Counted from the stretch's first letter, positions 1 through 9,397 are shown. The stretch is DNA of 64,000 nucleotides from Cordylochernes scorpioides (GCA_030710605.1 CP092880.1:27557727-27621726); one strand, 5' to 3'. Notes: generated by a model not told the origin, from the letters alone. Translations and numbers: made by a program.

Positions 1-125
1 AGGTTCTATGCTAAGACCTTCTGTTTCCATTTCAGGTTCTATGCTGAGACCTGTATCCATTTCAGGTTCTATGCTGAGACCTGTCTCCATTTCAGGTTCT
101 ATGCTGAGACCTGTTTCCGTTTCAG
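1..125 (-). repeat. 30-bp tandem repeat inside LTR-retroelement coding sequence
   Basis: About four copies of a 30-bp unit (ggttctatgctgagacctg plus a variable remainder). Read on the minus strand the unit encodes ten residues of the type ETGLSIEPEM, so it keeps frame and looks like an expanded acidic linker in a Gag-like protein. The array runs off the left edge of the window. Confidence 0.85.
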
Positions 126-475
126 GTTCTGATTTTTTCTCAACTAGAGATTTTAGGATCTTATCGATCTCTATCAGTACATCAATGTACATTTCCTCGT
201 AGTGCACCGTGGACTCCAGTTCTTTCAATATAGCCTCCCCGTCATATTCCCCTGTCCTAATCATATTCATCTCTATTCTTTCGTCAAGTTCCTTAATTTG
301 CTGGTGATGCTGGACGATGACCTCTTTCCTTTTCATCAATAAGCCCTCATCAGGGGAGACTCCCTTCAATTCTTCTAGAACTTCGCTTATTTTCCTGGTG
401 AAGATATCTCTCTCATTATAACTCTAGATTCCTTTAATATCTTCAAATTCGAAAAGTTCCCTTGAGTCTCCATCC
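1..475 (-). pseudogene. Gag-like N-terminus of an LTR retrotransposon, broken
   Basis: The minus strand from about position 420 down to 1 has a long open frame rich in Glu, Lys and Leu, with coiled-coil-like stretches (KELDERIEMNMIRTG, ILKELESTVHYEEMYIDVL) followed by the decapeptide repeat. This resembles the charged N-terminal domain of BEL/Pao-type Gag proteins, which is an inference from composition and layout. A possible start ATG at 473-471 lies in another frame that stops near 391, so the copy carries a frameshift near the start. It lies just downstream of a primer-binding-site-like sequence and an LTR. The rest of the element is outside the window. Confidence 0.5.
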
Positions 476-570
476 TGGAATCCTAGGATCTTCTAATCCT
501 GTAATCCTAGAATCTTCTGAAATATTTTTATCCTGGTATCTTATAATCCTGGCAGGCTCGCCACTAATAT

Positions 571-922
571 TGAGTCCAACTTTTTCTGAGGCCTTTTTAC
601 TCAATATTGGAAAGGTGTCTCCTCTTTAACCTCGGGAGACGACCTAATGCCTCTCTTTGTCCAGTCTTAGGTCACCAGCTATTTATATCTAAGAGGAAGG
701 CCTGAAGAACGGAAAACCACCACGCGTACACAGTCTCTTGATTTCAGAACTACATATTTTATTAAAAACTCGGTCAATTTATACACAAAATTTTACATAG
801 TAATCTATACAGCAAAGAAAATAACAATTTGTACAACAAAAGAGATTTACATACTTTCTTATCCAAGTTTCAAATTAAACATATTTGCATAACTAAAGAC
901 GACCAATTTAGTGGTCGTTACA
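571..922 (-). mobile_element. 5' LTR of the minus-strand retrotransposon
   Basis: Read on the minus strand, the segment starts TGTAACGACCAC (922 downwards) and ends near 571 in CA. It contains an AATAAA signal (near 757) and a TATA-like agatataaatag (near 690). Just inside it on the minus strand is TGGCGAGCCTGCCAGG, which starts with TGG as primer-binding sites do. The exact inner boundary and any target duplication cannot be checked because the other end is off the window. Confidence 0.5.
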
Positions 923-1699
923 ACATTATTCTAATATACCACATAAACACAAAAGATTGGTTGTCGAGGCCTTGCTATCTCTGAGGTATAATAGTATAAA
1001 CAGACATATTGATGTACCTGAGCCGTATATAAGCTTATTACATAAATAGCCATTGATGTACCCCATGGATTCCCTGTTTTGTTCATTTATTTTAATATCC
1101 TTTTAAACTGTTTTATCTTATAAATACTCATAGTTTTATCACAGTTTCCGTCGAACCGTAGGAACGTCCTTTTAGTCTTATTACGCTTTTATCTTAATAC
1201 CTTGTAATATTCGTATATTATTCTTCTTAACAAATTTTATTAATTTGCTTATGTCTCGATGTTCTTTTTAAACAAAAATCCTAAGTATTACCGATTATTT
1301 CAAAATTTTACAACTAATTTCTAATAATACATATGCAGATTTATTCTTCGTGTATTTAGTGTATCATTTTTCTTATACAATTGATCCTGTAGAAGGGCCA
1401 CGCTGTGCCCGAAAGCTTGATGTCCTAATAAATTAATGAAGAAACTTATCTCCTGAGTATTTTGTCCTTACCACGCATTTATGTCATTAGTTAATTCTGA
1501 AACACTTTCAGTCACATTCCAGAATATTTTGGCGATTTCTCGGCAGAGATTTGGCTGTTTTTGATCATATTTAGATGAGCTTGCAGCCCATTCTTTTGAT
1601 TTTCAGCCAATCACCCATAGGGGTTACAAATATCCATTGCGTCAATATCTATCCGATGAGAACGCGAAGCTCGCGCGCTGCGCGGCCGCACGGCCGAGA
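923..1699. other. AT-rich stretch, unclassified; GC-rich junction at its end
   Basis: No coding frame or terminal repeat is recognised. The last 40 bases switch abruptly to GC-rich sequence containing ggccgcacggccg, directly against the 55-bp minisatellite. The same motif stands between the LINE 5' end and the 55-bp array at 18958-18966, so this end may be a LINE 5' remnant. Confidence 0.4.
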
Positions 1700-2180
1700 G
1701 AGAGACCATGTGGCCCACCCTCAGTAGAGGAAGGCACTGAAGGAGGGAGATATGGAGAGACCATGTGGCCCACCCTCAGTAGAGGAAGGCACTGAAGGAG
1801 GGAGATATGGAGAGACTATCTGGCCCACCCTCAGTAAAGGAAGGCATTGAAGGAAGGAGATATGGAGAGACCATGTGACCCACCCTCAGTAGAGGAAGGC
1901 ATTGAAGGAGAGAGATATGGAGAGACCATGTGGCCCAACCTCAGTAGAGGAAGGCATTGAAGGAAGGAGATATGGAGAGACCATGTGGCCCACCCTCAGT
2001 AGAGGAAGGCATTGAAGGAGGGAGATATGGAGAGACCATGTGGCCCACCCTCAGTAGAGGAAGATATTGAAGGAGGGAGATATGGAGATACCATGTGACC
2101 CACCCTCAGTAGAGAAAGACATTGAAAGAGGGAGATATGGAGAGGCCATGTGGCCCACCCTCGGTAGAAGAAGGCATTGA
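1700..2180. repeat. 55-bp minisatellite, array 1
   Basis: About nine imperfect copies of a 55-bp unit containing ccatgtggcccaccctcag; successive 'ccatg' words fall at 1706 and 1761. The same unit forms arrays at 12779-13395 and 18966-19497. The unit matches the sequence that follows the reverse-transcriptase tail at 12640-12780, so it appears to be an expanded LINE 3' end. Confidence 0.9.
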
Positions 2181-2590
2181 ATCCCTCTAACAGACTGTTC
2201 CCACAGAAGTACTGTGAGTTTCAAGCTTTAGTTGAGGGAGGACATGTGTGTAGCACATAATACTGACCAGGTTTCTGATCTTTTTTTTTGGTAGAATCTG
2301 ACATACTTGCCATGTTCATTTATTTAAACTAACACGGAAATGGGATATTGAAATAATTATCAGAATCATTGTGGCTTCATTATACTGATTTTTTATTTTA
2401 AAAAGGAAAATACAGTAGAACCTCCTTGTAAAAAGGACACCTAATTACAGAACTAAAGTGTCCTTTAGGGAGAGGTGTCCTCTTACTGGAGAGTTGTTAA
2501 ATAGTAAAATGGTAATTTTGCAAAAGAAAATTGTTCTTTATAGAAAGGGGTGTCCGCGAAAGGGAGGTTCTGCTGTATTTATATTATATA
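2181..2590. repeat. Interspersed repeat ending in a Tigger-type MITE, copy 1
   Basis: From about 2210 to 2577 this stretch is closely similar to 21920-22306, including the shared words ggacatgtgtgtagcacata and cataatcattgtggc-like sequence. The second half is the short transposon described separately. Its non-MITE half has no coding frame that I recognise. Confidence 0.75.
2413..2575. mobile_element. Tigger/pogo-type MITE (163 bp)
   Basis: The ends are CAGTAGAACCTCC and GGAGGTTCTGCTG, an inverted pair of the type found in pogo/Tigger transposons, flanked on both sides by TA (2411-2412 and 2576-2577). It is too short to code for a transposase, so it is non-autonomous. Related copies lie at 21587-21761 and 22130-22304. 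Confidence 0.8.
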
Positions 2591-2642
2591 TATTAAAAAT
2601 GGCATATACTTACCAGAAGCACATGTTTTTACAGAAGGCAGA

Positions 2643-2656
2643 GCGCCATCTGGTGG
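2643..2656 (-). promoter_or_regulatory. CTCF-like motif in the retrozyme-like unit
   Basis: The minus strand reads CCACCAGATGGCGC, which fits the published CTCF core consensus CCASYAGRKGGCRS at every position. The match is seen in the sequence; binding is inference. The second unit has gcgcaatctggtgg at the equivalent place, one base off. Confidence 0.4.
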
Positions 2657-2737
2657 AACAGAAATCAACTAAACATTGATTTAGCCTGTTCCCTGATATT
2701 TGGCCAACCCAATTTCTTGATAAATAAAGAAAAGCCA

Positions 2738-2779
2738 TCCACGAACGCGTTTCGCGCTGTTGGCGCTCGTCAGCGTGGA
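2738..2779 (-). ncRNA. Type I minimal hammerhead ribozyme, unit 1
   Basis: On the minus strand: stem I 5' strand tCCACG, core CTGACGA, stem II GCGC-CAACA-GCGC, core GAAA, a two-base-pair helix III (AC/GT, loop GC), cleavage-site U, then CGTGGa completing a six-pair stem I. All conserved core nucleotides (C3 to A9, G12 to A14, the A15.1-U16.1 pair) are present and the position 17 base is U. Very short helix III is known from Penelope-like and retrozyme hammerheads, which are thought to act best as dimers. Cleavage is predicted between plus positions 2744 and 2743. Confidence 0.8.
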
Positions 2780-3150
2780 GTAGGCTGAACCACTGCGACC
2801 AAAAAATATTTTTTGATCCCAATGGCTTCCCGAAAAACCAAGAAATGAGTATTTAAGGCCAAACTTGCGTAAATACGCTTAGCACATTCACGCAAGCATC
2901 CCTTGCAGGGATATCGCGTCTGATTTGATAAATAAATAAATAGATACATTAAAAAACGAAAGAAAAAATAAAAGATAAAAAGATCAGGTGTTGAAATCAA
3001 TATTAAAAATGGCATATCCTGACCAGGAGCACATGTGCTTTACAGAAGGCAGAGCGCAATCTGGTGGAACAGAAATCAACTAATCATTAATTTAGCCTGT
3101 TCCCTGATATTTAGCCAACCCAATTTCTTGATAAATAAAAAAAAGCCATA

Positions 3151-3188
3151 CACGAACGCGTTTCGCGCTTTTGGCGCTCGTCAGCGTG
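3151..3188 (-). ncRNA. Type I minimal hammerhead ribozyme, unit 2
   Basis: The same core as the motif at 2738-2779 (CTGACGA, GCGC stem II with a different loop, GAAA, ACGCGTT), but stem I is reduced to four pairs because the distal base has changed. It lies exactly one 411-bp unit away from the first motif in the same orientation. Confidence 0.75.
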
Positions 3189-3323
3189 GAGTAGGCTGAA
3201 CCACTGCGACCAAAAAAGATTTTATGGTCCCAATGGCTTCCCGAAAAACCAAGAAATGGGTATTTAAGGCCAAACTTGCGTAAATACGCTTAGCACATTA
3301 AAAAACGAAAGAAAAAATAAAAG

Positions 3324-3555
3324 ACGAGCGCCAAAAGCGCGAAACGCGTTTGTGGATGGCTTTTCTTGATTTATCAAGAAATTGGGTTGGCCAAATATCA
3401 GGGAACAGGCTAAATAAATGTTTAGTTGATTTCTGTTCCACCAGATGGCGCTCTGCCTTCTGTAAAGCACATGTGCTCCTGGTCAGGATATGCCATTTTT
3501 AATATTGATTTCTACACCTGATCTTTTTATCTTTTATTTTTTTCTTTCGTTTTTT
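3324..3555 (+). repeat. Inverted third copy of the retrozyme-like unit
   Basis: This segment is the reverse complement of about 2950-3182, so the two form long inverted arms around a spacer of roughly 140 bp. The hammerhead here starts at gacgagcgcc: its CTGA start is cut off at the junction, so it lacks part of the core and stem I and should be inactive. The rest (gatggc block, CTCF-like word, gtcaggatatgcc) is well preserved. Confidence 0.8.
3438..3451 (+). promoter_or_regulatory. CTCF-like motif
   Basis: CCACCAGATGGCGC, a full match to the CTCF core consensus, in the inverted retrozyme-like copy. Confidence 0.4.
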
Positions 3556-4050
3556 AATATATATATATATAAATTTGAAATAACTAAAAATATATTTCTA
3601 TATTGTAAATTAAAAAAAGAAAAGATTATTATTCATTTCAAAGCGTTTGATTTCTAAACAGCCTGGGTAAAAAAACAATAACATTCACGACATTCACAAC
3701 GGCATTGCAAAGTGAAACTTAAACTGCCCAGAAACCAAAAGTGGGCAGGCGCGATCCTAAAGTTTGCTTTTCGGCGGATGCAACTCATCTCTGTAATACC
3801 TTGTTAGTGGTAAAGTTGTAGGTAAACAACAATCAACTGTCAAAATTTGAAGGATCGAGTTATCTGAAGTGTCGAATTATCGATAGGGTCGAATCACTGT
3901 TTGTTATTTTTATAGGCTGGAGGACGGGACATCAAACCATGGTCAAATTATCGTTAAGTGTCGAATTATCGTGTGTTGAATTAATATATATTAGGTTATA
4001 CTGTATATATTTATAGAGATCCTGCCCAAAAGTCCTCCTCTAAATGACGG
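3556..4050. other. AT-rich spacer with a pogo-type terminal remnant
   Basis: An (AT)n run lies near 3560. Around 3830-3899 the minus strand reads CAGTGATTCGACC, then repeated ATAATTCGACA words and TTGATTGTTGTTTA. The same word series occurs inside the Helitron copies at 22998-23090 and 25255-25325, and looks like the terminal inverted repeat of a pogo-type element. No coding frame is supported. Confidence 0.4.
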
Positions 4051-4239
4051 GCGGGAGAAGCAGTACAAGTAAGGGACTGCCCTGTAGTACGGTGTTGTGA
4101 GCCCCGAGCTGCTACGGTAACCGTGAACTGGGAACTCTGAAATGTGGCTGAATAATGGGGCAATGGCACCCTCCCTTTCCATTGAGCAACAATATCCTCT
4201 TAGAAGATAAAATTGCTAAAGAGTATAAAGTAAGAAAAT

Positions 4240-4427
4240 AAACAGTAGCAAGGTGTTTCTTTATTCGTGCAAAGTACAAACTTTCGGATCTTTATATTCC
4301 TTCTACAGACATAGCTTTAAGTTGATAGAATCATCATTTCCTCAACTTATAGCTATGTCTGTGGAAGGATTATAAAGATCCGAAAGCTTGCACTTTGCAC
4401 GAATAAAGAACCCCTTGCTACTGTTTA
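4240..4427. repeat. Palindrome with hammerhead-like cores on both strands
   Basis: Arms of about 85-90 bp (from aacagtagcaaggtg to cccttgctactgtt) face each other. The plus arm reads CTGTGGA-A-GGAT...ATCC-GAAAGCTT at 4359-4389, and the minus arm reads the same with CTGTAGA. This has the layout of a hammerhead core, but A6 is U and an extra A precedes stem II, so catalysis is doubtful. A paralogous palindrome lies at 50830-51022. Confidence 0.6.
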
Positions 4428-4770
4428 TTTTATTACAACATTTTCTATCTTGGTTGATTCCACATTAAAATAATTACTCATATTTTGAAACTCTCCACAA
4501 TGTGACGCAAATGTTGGTACCTTCATGGGTTTGGAAGTTCTGTTCAGACAGGGAATGAGTTGTCAGTTACAAACCGTGGTAATTATATGGAACATTGTCT
4601 ATGGATAATGGTATGTGCAATAGGACATTCCAGTTTTGTGCTTTTAACATGTTCTTGACCGCTTTTGTAACATGTGCCATGTGCATGGAAAATCACTTTG
4701 TCATCTGCTTTTATGTCTTTTGATATCTCCCTGATTTATTCCTCGCCAACTACTAATCCCTACATATCTA

Positions 4771-6107
4771 CGAGGGTTGTCCGTTAAATAAGTTCCACGG
4801 GACACCACTGTCATGAGGATCGCTTTTAGGCTCGAGCCGACTGCACGGGCTCGTAGCTTGTTCTCCCCACTCCAATTTCCCACCAAAGACACGTCGCTGG
4901 TAAGCTTAGTTTTGGCTGAGCAGCCGTTAGTGATGGAGCTTCCCCTCGTGTCTCCCGCCAGCTGCAAAATACGGTCAGTAATTCGCTTTTTGGCCGCAAA
5001 GAATAATTCGGCGAAGGACATTCATACTGAACTCTGTCAAGTGTATGGAGAAGGGTGTATGAGTTCAGGGATGGTGCGCAGATGGGGCAGAGAATTTAAA
5101 AACGGCCGAACAGACGTCCACGATGAACCGCGTGCTGGACGGCCATCGGTTTCGGACGAAACCATTGCCAAAGTCGAAGCGGCAATGCTTGAAGATCGAC
5201 GGGTTACTGTGCGGAAGCTCTGCGATTTGGTTCCTGATGTCAGTAAAACCACCATCGACAAGATTTTGCGTGAACATTTAGGGTATTCAAAGGTCTGTGC
5301 AAGATGGGTTCCGAAAATTCTGACTGAAGACCATAAACGGTAGCTGGTTGATGCGGCCCAGAAATTTCTCGATTGCCACAAAACTGACGGAGAGGAATTC
5401 TTGGATTCGATCGTTACTGGTGATGTGACCTGGGTACACTACACCACACCGGAGACAAAGGAGCAATCCAAGAAGTGGAAGCACACTTATTCGCCGAAAC
5501 CTCTAAAGTTTAAACAAACACTTTCTGCCGGGAAACTTATCGCTACCGTCTTTTGGGATCGAAAGGGTCTATTGTTGTGCGACTTTATGCGTCGGGGTAC
5601 AACAATCAATTCCGACCGGTACTGTGAAACCTTGAAACAACTTCGACGCGCGATTCAGAACAAGAGGAGAGGGATGTTAACCAAAGGGGTGCGTTCACAC
5701 CACGACAACGCTCGGCCGCACACCGCCCATCAAACCACTGCCCTCGTCGAAGAATTTGGATGGGAATTGGTGTCACACACACCCACCCTACAGCCCGGAC
5801 GTAGCTCCTAGTGACTTTCATTTCTTCCCCGAGTTGAAGAAAAACTTGGGTGGAACCCAATTCCAGGACGATGACGAGTTGGAAGAAGCGGTTTTAGGCT
5901 TTCTACGCGGCCAGGCGGCGGCAGGGTTCTTTGACTCTGGGCTTCATAAGTGGGTGTCCCGAATGCAAAAATGCGTCGAAAGAAACGAGGAATATGTAGA
6001 AAAATGAAAAAAAGTCTGATATTTTCGAAAATGTATAGTTCAGGGCAAATAAACCTGTTTTTCTGTATGAAAAACCTCTGTGGAACTTATTTAACGGACA
6101 ACCCTCG
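4771..6107 (+). mobile_element. Full-length mariner transposon (1,337 bp)
   Basis: Inverted termini CGAGGGTTGTCCGTTAAATA and its complement end at 6107, with TA on both sides (4769-4770, 6108-6109). The paralogous repeats at 34786 and 51366 keep the uninterrupted target (acatatctatctca), which proves the insertion. It encodes one transposase, now broken. Confidence 0.95.
4933..6007 (+). pseudogene. Mariner transposase, two inactivating changes
   Basis: The start chosen is the ATG at 4933 (MELPLVSPASC), since the upstream part of the frame is not transposase-like. The order is an N-terminal HTH region with the second helix around EFKNGRTDVHDEPRAGRPS, then the catalytic region: first Asp in TGDVTWVHY, second in HDNARPHT, third in YSPDVAPSDFHFF, giving a DDD triad of the mariner type. 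A TAG stop interrupts it at 5341-5343 after EDHKR, and a frameshift falls at about 5760-5790, just before the third catalytic Asp. It ends with TGA at 6007. The protein would have cut and pasted the element through its termini; this copy cannot make it whole. Confidence 0.95.
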
Positions 6108-7720
6108 TATCTCACAGATCATCCCATCTCCCATAGTGCCCCATTATCTAAAAAGGAGCCAGTGCTGCCGTCCCACCAGACCTACACTTTAAATGCATTT
6201 GAAACTCCGCCTTTGTCGGTCCCAAGCCCGGATGAAAAAGGAGGAGAGGGAGCAGTAACAAGCTTGCTAAAAACCTGGGTTCATCTGGCCTGGCTAATAG
6301 TACCTTGTAAGGGCTTCTAATCCAGGGATACAGGATGAGCAGCGTCTGTACTCCATGTTAGGAGCGGCTGCACATGGCGTCTGTTCCTCATGTCAGAGAC
6401 GGCCATTTCATTGGAGCTAAGTCGGCCTGCCACTGAGTAGCGCTCTTGATAACAAAGGTAGATGCATTCTACTTCACTCAGTCATGATGGTTGTCAATTC
6501 TACAAGCTTGATACCCTAATATGATTGAGGGAAAATAAGAAAGAAGAAGAGAAATACATTTGAAGTAATAATTAGATGCTCATTTACTGTAGTCGCACCC
6601 TACTTCATTGATGCCACAAATATTCTATTTCAAGATATTGAAAACCCTTCAAACATTTATTTACTCTTTTCCAAGGGAGTTAAAAATTTATATACCGCAT
6701 AAATGCCAAGTTATAAATAAGGGACTCGGTGACATAGGAAGGGACCTTAAAGAAAGACAATTACCTAAATGTTAACTAGACATGGTAAGGGCTCCAGGTG
6801 ATATCTAGATACATAACACAGAAGGGGTTAGATGTATACTATACTATCTCACACCGTCATGTATTGCTACACCCCTGACCCCAACTTCCCAATTCCGGCA
6901 GCTCGCTGTAGTGTTTCTATTGACAACAAAGTGGAATGGAGCGGACAAGAGACTGAAAACAGCACTGTTGGACACCGACAACGCTGAAAGCCGGACTTAC
7001 GTCTACACGCGAGGCCTCCCGTCGGAGTTTTGCGCCAGAGCCAACAGCCTAGTAATCAGTACCTAGTCCTAGGTCAGTGGAGCGAGCAAGCTATCGGAGG
7101 GGAAGTTGAGTATCATTCCACGCTATGTGAATACACAGGGTTAAAGTAGTAGGGTTCCCACCCCCCTTCCCAGCGTGGAAATGACCAATGACCAAAGCGG
7201 AATAGTCTAGGGCGGCTAATCGTCGCAGTGGCCACCACAGGGGTGTAAGCACTAAACACCGACCCGCTGTCAATGTCCAAGTACTGTCTAGTCACTATCT
7301 AGATCCTGCAACAATGGCATTAATAGAGCCAGATCGCAGGGAAGTCACACTGTGGGTCTCTCCATCTGGAACATCTGTTACACACAGCAGCCTAGAATTC
7401 AGACTTTACGTTTAACAGATTGTTATTGTCACCGAGTCCCTTTTTTATTCTTGGCATTCAAGCAGTTTGTGGGTTTTTTATCTTACCAGATTCTTGGTAA
7501 TTTGAATTAGAAAGGTTTAAACTTCACAATAAGAGCTTTCAACTAAGACAAATAACTAAACACATTTTTGTTGTTACCAACCAATTAATGGAGCAGTTCT
7601 AACAGCACCACAAGACACCAAATCCATCCAAGAACCACAAGAAATCTTACAACCTCTAGATTCAATTCGCATTTCTTCAAGGTATATATATGAAACTCGG
7701 TCGCAGTGGTACAGCCTGCT

Positions 7721-7760
7721 CCACGCTGACGAGCGCCAACAGCGCGAAACGCGTTCGTAG
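7721..7760 (+). ncRNA. Minimal hammerhead ribozyme motif in composite copy 1
   Basis: CCACG-CTGACGA-GCGCCAACAGCGC-GAAACGCGTT-CGTAG. The core and stem II are canonical and helix III is the two-pair type. Stem I has one mismatch (cgtag instead of cgtgg). It is followed by the same gatggctttt..ttggccaaatat block seen downstream of the motif at 2738-2779. Confidence 0.7.
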
Positions 7761-8046
7761 ATGGCTTTTCTTAATTTATCAATAGGTTGGCCAAATATTA
7801 GGGAACAGGTTATATCAATGTTTAGTTTATATCTGCTTCACTATATGGCGCTCTGCCATCTAAAAAGCACATGTGCTTCTGGTCAGGATATGCCATCTTT
7901 ATTTTTAATATATGAAACTATGTCAGGGATATGGTTAAAATAATGTAAAATGGTTTCCAATATATATGTGGATGATACCACCATTCTTCATTAAAAGGTA
8001 ACTGTATAGCCACAAGGTGTTAAGACCAAATCCAAATAAATAAATA

Positions 8047-8090
8047 TTTTTGACGTTTCTGTTACAGTGTTGTTACCATCATCAGACAAA
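8047..8090 (-). ncRNA. Hammerhead-like motif, CTGATGATGGTAAC family
   Basis: The minus strand reads TGT-CTGATGA-TGGTAAC...GTAACA-GAAACGTC. The core words CTGATGA and GAAA and the short helix III are present. An extra T lies between A9 and stem II, stem II has a mismatch and stem I is weak, so it is probably decayed. A half copy in the opposite orientation follows at 8102-8120. The family recurs at 28611, 29424, 29820, 30004 and 61759. Confidence 0.5.
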
Positions 8091-8271
8091 AGAACTGAAT
8101 CTGTCTGATGATGGTAACATGGTTATAGGATGTTAATAAAGTTAATTAAACAAATTATAATTAAATATTTACAATAACACATTAATATATAGTCACGACC
8201 GTCTGTCGTGGCCTCTGTCACGGATAATATACAGTTATCATCGTCATGCGTTATTAATTCTGTCACCGTTT

Positions 8272-8340
8272 GCTTTTGGTTCAGTGGTAGAATGCTCGCC
8301 TGCCACGCGGGCGCCCCGGGTTCGATTCCCGGCCGATGCA
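8272..8340 (+). pseudogene. tRNA-Gly(GCC)-like sequence inside a Helitron
   Basis: Box A (TGGTTCAGTGG), an anticodon arm with GCC, and box B (GGTTCGATTCC) are intact, and a T-run terminator follows. The 5' acceptor strand reads gctttt rather than the complement of the 3' strand ccgatgc, so the acceptor stem cannot form. It looks like a captured tRNA gene or a tRNA-derived promoter, not a working tRNA. Confidence 0.8.
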
Positions 8341-8619
8341 TTTTTTTTTTTTTTTTACAATTTTTAAAACTCATTTATATATTATACAAGAATGACATCC
8401 ACGGCGCCAATTTATAATTGTAACGAATAGTATTTGAATAAAAGCATTTAATCGGGTAAACCCCGGGCGTTGTAGATTATAAACACAAGGTAATAAGACC
8501 GCATCCATGATAAGGTACAGTTTGGAATATAGATTATATATAGTCACGACCGTCTTTCCTCAATTCCTCATCGCTGTCAAGGATGCGCGCGCATCATCAT
8601 TATGATCATTATCATTATC

Positions 8620-8672
8620 TAATGATAATAATAATAATTATTATTATTATATTATTATTATTATTTTATTAT
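8620..8672. repeat. (AAT/ATT)n microsatellite
   Basis: A run of aat units followed by att units, self-complementary and able to fold. It lies inside the second Helitron fragment. Confidence 0.9.
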
Positions 8673-8990
8673 CAACATATATAGTCACGACCGTCTTTCC
8701 TCAATTCCTCATCGCTGTCACGAATGCGCGCATCATCATTATGATCATTATCTTCTATAGAAGCTTCTATCTTTATAATTATGTATATTTACAAAAAGTC
8801 AATTCGCTCGCGACTCTAGCGGTAAAAATTAAGGTTAATACCAGCTGACCTAATGTACATGTAAAGTTTGGAGCGGGAGGTTTACAAGAGTGACATCCAC
8901 GGTTCCAATTTATAATTGTAACAAATAGTATTTGAATAAAAACATTCAATCGGGTAAAACACGGGCGTTGCCCGGGTCATTAGGCTAGTA

Positions 8991-9389
8991 GATTATAAAC
9001 ACAAGGTAATAAGACCACATCCATGATAAGGTACAATTTGGATTATAGATTATAAACACAAGGTAATAAGACAATATCCATGATAAGGTACAGTTTGGAT
9101 TATAGATTATAAACACAAGGTAATAAGACCACATCCATGATAAGGCACAATTTGAAATTTAGATTATAAACACAAGGTAACAAGACCACATCCATGATAA
9201 GGTACAATTTGGATTATAGATTATAAACACAAGGTAACAAGACCACATCCATGATAAGGTACAGTTTGGATTATAGATTATAAACACAAGGTAATAAGAC
9301 CACATCCATGATAAGGTACAATTTGGATTATAGATTATAAAGACAAGGTAACTAGACCACATCCATGATAAGGTACAGTTTGGATTATT
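8991..9389. repeat. 57-bp minisatellite, seven copies
   Basis: The word gattataaacacaagg recurs at 8991, 9048, 9105, 9162, 9219, 9276 and 9333, exactly 57 bp apart. The unit also occurs singly at 8474-8531, and its parts occur next to the hammerhead-like palindromes at 29505 and 30075. Because 57 is a multiple of three, it leaves a spurious repetitive open frame on the minus strand. Confidence 0.95.
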
Positions 9390-9397
9390 AATATATA

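Larger units (their letters stand above)
2587..3310 (-). mobile_element. Tandem dimer of a 411-bp hammerhead-bearing unit (retrozyme-like)
   Basis: Sequence 2587-2998 is repeated head-to-tail from 2999. Both units contain the same blocks in order: an atggcatat..cag segment, a CTCF-like word, a conserved gcctgttccctgatattt block, a hammerhead motif on the minus strand, and gtaaatacgcttagcacatt. The predicted cleavage positions (2743/2744 and 3154/3155) are 411 bp apart. The second unit has lost 64 bp between two copies of 'acatt' and then runs into an inverted third copy. No protein is encoded. Tandem non-coding units each with a hammerhead are what is known of retrozymes; a Penelope-like terminal repeat is the alternative, although no reverse transcriptase lies nearby. 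Confidence 0.7.
4051..8187 (+). repeat. Composite repeat, copy 1, first part (mariner inside)
   Basis: This block starts at gcgggagaagcag and is paralogous to 50652-51913 plus 60337-61860, and from 4370 on to 34386-36595. Shared landmarks include catcccatctcccatagtgc, gcctcccgtcggagttttgc, and the hammerhead at 7721. The three copies share no long open frame; short frames such as the one over 7315-7415 are not broadly conserved. The mariner at 4771-6107 is absent from the other two copies, which show the intact empty site. Whether this is a large non-coding transposon or a segmental duplication is not resolved. Confidence 0.75.
8188..8988 (+). mobile_element. Overlapping Helitron-type copies
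   Basis: Three partial copies start with tagtcacgaccgtc (8192, 8537, 8682). The third ends at 8988 with the GC-rich hairpin acgggcgttgcccgggt followed by cattaggCTAG and then T, the classic Helitron 3' terminus. The first copy contains a tRNA-like segment and is cut off at 8468 in mid-hairpin (gggcgttg). No Rep/helicase gene is present, so these are non-autonomous. The 5' boundary is inferred only from the shared start. Confidence 0.65.

Noticed and set aside
8-202. Open frame of 64 residues with MLRPVSISGS repeats on the plus strand
   Set aside because: It is the antisense of the 30-bp repeat in the minus-strand Gag-like frame; the minus-strand reading is longer and fits the LTR context.
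1700-2180. Regular direct repeats resembling a CRISPR array
   Set aside because: Units are contiguous at 55 bp with no unique spacers, and everything around is animal transposon DNA.
7091-7295. Conserved ~60-residue minus-strand frames, also at 35801 and 60781
   Set aside because: Two overlapping frames are equally conserved and both follow the repeat; length changes at the poly-C tract in copy 3 argue against a protein.
8272-8340. Functional tRNA-Gly gene
   Set aside because: The 5' acceptor strand does not pair with the 3' strand, and the sequence is repeated inside Helitron copies.
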